64,000 nt of DNA from Saitoella complicata NRRL Y-17804. Lineage: Eukaryota; Ascomycota; Saitoellomycetes; Saitoellales; Saitoellaceae. Under the pieces are notes generated by a model that worked only from the letters and a program-made list of their open reading frames with translations, searched no databases and was not told where the DNA came from. The translations under genes and the position numbers were made by a program. The stretch covers positions 1 through 64,000 of the forward strand of contig NW_017566996.1 of assembly GCF_001661265.1 (NCBI RefSeq). The letters run 5' to 3'. Each line of letters begins with the position of its first letter. Position 1 is the first letter of the stretch. This document shows, piece by piece, positions 60,978 through 64,000 of this stretch.

Positions 60978-63900
60978 ATGAAGGAGCAGGTTATTGATAA
61001 TGTGCCGAAGCGGATGTAAGTCACCCAGGCTGTTCCGCTCGAGGACTGGAGCTAATCAGGCTTTGCGCAGTAAATATCTGCAATTCGGTATCTCATCACC
61101 CAAGGACATTGTACGGCAAGGCAGCGTCGAGGTTTCGTCAAATCAATTGTACGTCTTCGATGGGGCGCAGAAAAGGGCATATCAGCATGGTGCTCTTGAC
61201 CGACGGCTAGGTCCCTCCTCCAAGGACGGCGTTTGCGAAACATGCAACAAGTCTATGCAGGAATGTGTTGGTCACTTCGGTCACGTCAAGCTCGCTCTTC
61301 CATGCTTTCATATCGGATACTTCAAATCGGTCATCACGGTTCTGCAAAACATCTGCAAGGACTGCTCTCGTGTCCTTATCGATGAGAATTCCCGCCGTGA
61401 TTATCTGAAGTCACTACGAAGACCAGGAATCGACAACCTTACACGCATGAACATTTGCAAGAAAATTAACACTCAGTGCAAGAAGGTCAGGAAATGTCTC
61501 TATTGTGGGAGTACGCAGGGTGTGGTTAAGAAGGCCGGTCCTCTTAAGATCATCCACGAGAAATACCGACACAAGAAGAACACCGAGGAGGAGTCCGACT
61601 TCCGCAAGACTTTCGAATTCGTGCAGAAATTCCAGGCAGATATCAAGCCGAACCTTGCGAAAGCCCATGACGATCTGAATCCTCTAAAGGTTCTCAACCT
61701 ATTCCGTCAGATCAAGCCGTCAGATTGTGAGTTGCTCGGTATGGATCCTGAGGAGGGTCGCCCTGAGATGTTCATCTGGCAGTATGTTCCTGCTCCGCCA
61801 TCATGTATCCGTCCAACGGTCAATCAGGGAGATACCACTAACGAAGACGGTCTTACGCACAAGCTTGCCGAAATTGTCATGATCAACTCGGAAATTAAGG
61901 GTTGTCTAAAAGCCGGTCAGCACGTTTCGCAACTCATGGAGCAGTGGGAGTTCTTGCAATTGTCGATCGCTCTCTACATTCACAGTGAAATGCCGGGTGT
62001 TCCACCACGCGTATCGGCGGAACTGAAGCCCATGCAGGGTCTTTGCCAACGTCTGAAAGGTAAAACCGGTCGTTTCCGTGGTAACCTTTCTGGTAAGCGT
62101 GTGGACTTCTCTGGACGTACTGTTATCGGGCCTGATCCAAATTTGCGCATTGACCAGGTCGCCGTGCCGGAGCGTGTTGCCAAGATCCTGACATACCCGG
62201 AGCGTGTGACGAGCATGAACATCGAAAAGTTGAAGCAGTGTGTTATCAACGGAACCGATATTCACCCTGGCGCGAACTACATCATCGACCCTGAAACCGA
62301 AACCAAGAAATACCTGAAGTTTGGTAACCGTGAGCGCCTGGCAGATGAGTTGAAGATCGGTCATATTGTTGAGCGTCACTTGAACGACGACGATATCGTT
62401 CTTTTCAACCGTCAGCCCTCTCTGCACAAGCTTTCTATTCTTGCACACAGAGCCAAGATTAGGCCATGGCGAACATTCCGTTTGAACGAATGTGTCTGTA
62501 ACCCTTACAACGCAGATTTCGACGGTGACGAGATGAACATGCACGTTCCGCAAACTGAGGAAGCACGTACAGAGGCTATCGAGTTGATGGGTGTCAAGAA
62601 CAATCTTGTCACACCGAAGAACGGAGAGCCGATTATCGCTGCCATCCAGGATTTTATCACTGCCGCTTACCTTATCAGTCGTCGCGATACCTTCTACGAC
62701 CGCAAGAGTTTCACGCACATCTGTTCCTTCATGTTCGATGCCGACAAGCAGGTCGATCTTCCGCCACCTACGATCTGGAAACCTCAGCGTTTGTGGACCG
62801 GAAAGCAGATCTTCAATGTTTTGATGAGGGCGAACAAGTCGGAGAACGTCATCGTGAACCTTGAGGCGAAGTGTAAGACCATGGTTGATGTGCCAAAGGG
62901 TTCTGGTCTCCCGAATGACATGTCTCCGAACGATGGATATCTTGTCATCCGTGGTAGTGAGGTCATGTGTGGTGTCATGGACAAGGCAACTGTCGGAGAT
63001 GGAAAGAAGAATTCTCTGTTCTATGTTATTCTTCGTGATTACGGACCAGATCAGGCAGGACAGGCTATGAACCGCCTTGCCAAGCTTTGTGCTCGCTGGT
63101 TGGCAAACCAGGGGTTCTCTCTCGGTATCAACGACGTTCAAGCATCGGATCATCTCAATGGGAAGAAGGATGCGGCTATCCAGAGAGCATATGATAAGGC
63201 CAACGGTGTCTACAAGCAACTTGAGGAGGGTAAGCTTGAAAACATGCCCGGATGTACCGGTGAACAGACTGCAGAGTTGAATGTATCCGGGACTTTGTCC
63301 GCCGTCCGTGGTGAGGCTGGTGATTACTGTTTGAAGGAGTTGCCACGTTCCAACGCTCCCCTTATCATGGCCAAGTCTGGTTCCAAGGGATCTCTTGTTA
63401 ACGTGGCGCAGATGGTCGCGCTTGTCGGTCAACAGATTATCGCGGGTAAGCGTGTGAAGGATGGATTTCAAGATCGTACTTTGCCGCACTTCACTAAGGG
63501 TTCCAAGAGGAACCCTCTTTCTAAGGGGTTCGTTCGCAACAGTTTCTACACTGGTTTGACTCCGTATGAGTTCATTTTTCATGCTATTTCTGGTCGTGAG
63601 GGTTTGGTTGATACTGCTGTCAAGACTGCTGAAACTGGTTACATGTCACGTCGTTTGATGAAGTCGCTCGAGGATTTGTCCGCGCAGTACGACGGAACTG
63701 TTCGAAACGCCGTTAACGGTATCGTGCAGTTTGTTTACGGTGATGATGGTTTGGACCCTACATATCTCGAAGGTGATGGCGAGCCCGTTGAGTTCAAGAG
63801 GACCTGGAAGCATTGTCAGAACAAGGTATTCTTGCGGTCTTTGGGCAAGCACGACCTGGGGGAGCGTGGCCTATTGCCCTTTGAGATCAATCAGATCGTC

Positions 63901-64000
63901 GAGGAGGCTCTACAGGAACCCAACTTTATCAGGAACTGTACAGATGCATTCTTGAACAAGGTGAAGGAGTTTGTCCACAAGAGTATTGCTAGTGAGCTTA
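60978..64000 (+). CDS. RPC1: RNA polymerase III largest subunit RPC1 (partial, runs off window)
   Basis: Exon 1 60978-61015 (MKEQVIDNVPKR), a 55-nt intron with gctaat branch, then exon 2 from 61071, open to the window end, about 989 residues so far. Clamp zinc region: CETCNKSMQECVGHFGH, then CKDC and CLYCG. Active-site box NADFDGDEMNMHVPQTEEAR (~485-504), with the three catalytic Asp; the V-P-Q-T-E-E-A-R ending is that of Pol III, whereas Pol II has L-P-Q-S-x-E-T-R. Earlier, RVDFSGRTVIGPDP and FNRQPSLHKLSI are the universal lid and rudder neighbours. Bridge helix and trigger loop are partly covered (GREGLVDTAVKTAETGY). Makes tRNA, 5S rRNA and other small RNAs in the nucleus. The remaining ~400 residues lie beyond the window. 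Confidence 0.96.

Noticed and set aside
61906-63582. 558-codon open frame on the minus strand
   Set aside because: It is exactly antisense to the conserved RPC1 catalytic region; long antisense frames arise from codon bias and this one shows no domain.
60978-64000. RNA polymerase II largest subunit (RPB1)
   Set aside because: The active-site box continues HVPQTEEAR, and the N-terminus QFGISSPKDIVRQ is of Pol III type; no Pol II hallmark is seen.

Overview
This is a chromosome end from a fungus, most likely a member of the Dikarya. Evidence: the first 124 bases are 20 tandem CCCTAA telomere units; genes carry short GT-AG introns (mostly 46-63 nt) with CTAAC/CTAAT/CTGAT-like branch sites; there is a Zn(II)2Cys6 regulator, a fungal quinate gene set, a fungal GT2 wall-type glycosyltransferase and Plavaka-like and Tc1-like DNA transposon relics. 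I cannot name the species.

Layout. 1-0.8 kb: telomere and a decayed subtelomeric repeat. 0.8-33 kb: a subtelomeric metabolic and transport block. It holds a quinate/shikimate dehydrogenase and a QutG-type inositol monophosphatase relative (head to head), an unknown acidic/proline-rich protein, a Gfo/Idh/MocA dehydrogenase next to a Zn2Cys6 regulator and an MFS sugar porter, a secreted acid sphingomyelinase-type phosphodiesterase, a GH16 membrane protein, a GT2 glycosyltransferase, a phosphatidylserine decarboxylase-type protein, a flavoprotein dehydrogenase, and a 1341-residue protein that joins a two-domain 3-dehydroshikimate dehydratase to a QutR-like module. 33-46.7 kb: two full-size ABCB transporters, an RGS membrane protein and an alcohol-dehydrogenase-like oxidoreductase. 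46.7-53.5 kb: an AT-rich, repeat-rich zone with a MITE-like element, Plavaka-like and Tc1-like fragments and diverged satellite-like repeats. 53.5-64 kb: conserved housekeeping genes: AP-3 mu, a nine-exon HAD phosphatase, RTF1, a multi-SANT/Myb protein and RPC1 (RNA polymerase III largest subunit, running off the window).

How genes fit together. Quinate dehydrogenase, the QutG-like protein and the dehydratase-QutR fusion are the recognisable parts of a quinate-to-protocatechuate route, spread over 32 kb beside the telomere. The usual separate QutE, QutA and QutD genes are not seen in this window; the fusion contains a type I dehydroquinase domain with all the expected active-site residues, so it may supply that step itself.

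Most striking observations: (1) the dehydratase/QutR fusion; (2) the second ABC transporter gene lacks its first membrane helix, and exactly the missing N-terminus lies about 0.75 kb away on the opposite strand with its own TATA box, as a ~1.1 kb inversion would leave it; (3) the HAD phosphatase gene reads in frame only if it contains a 2-nucleotide exon plus a 13-nucleotide exon, between introns mostly 53 nt long; (4) a diverged repeat family rich in the word AATCCATGAT fills the transposon zone.
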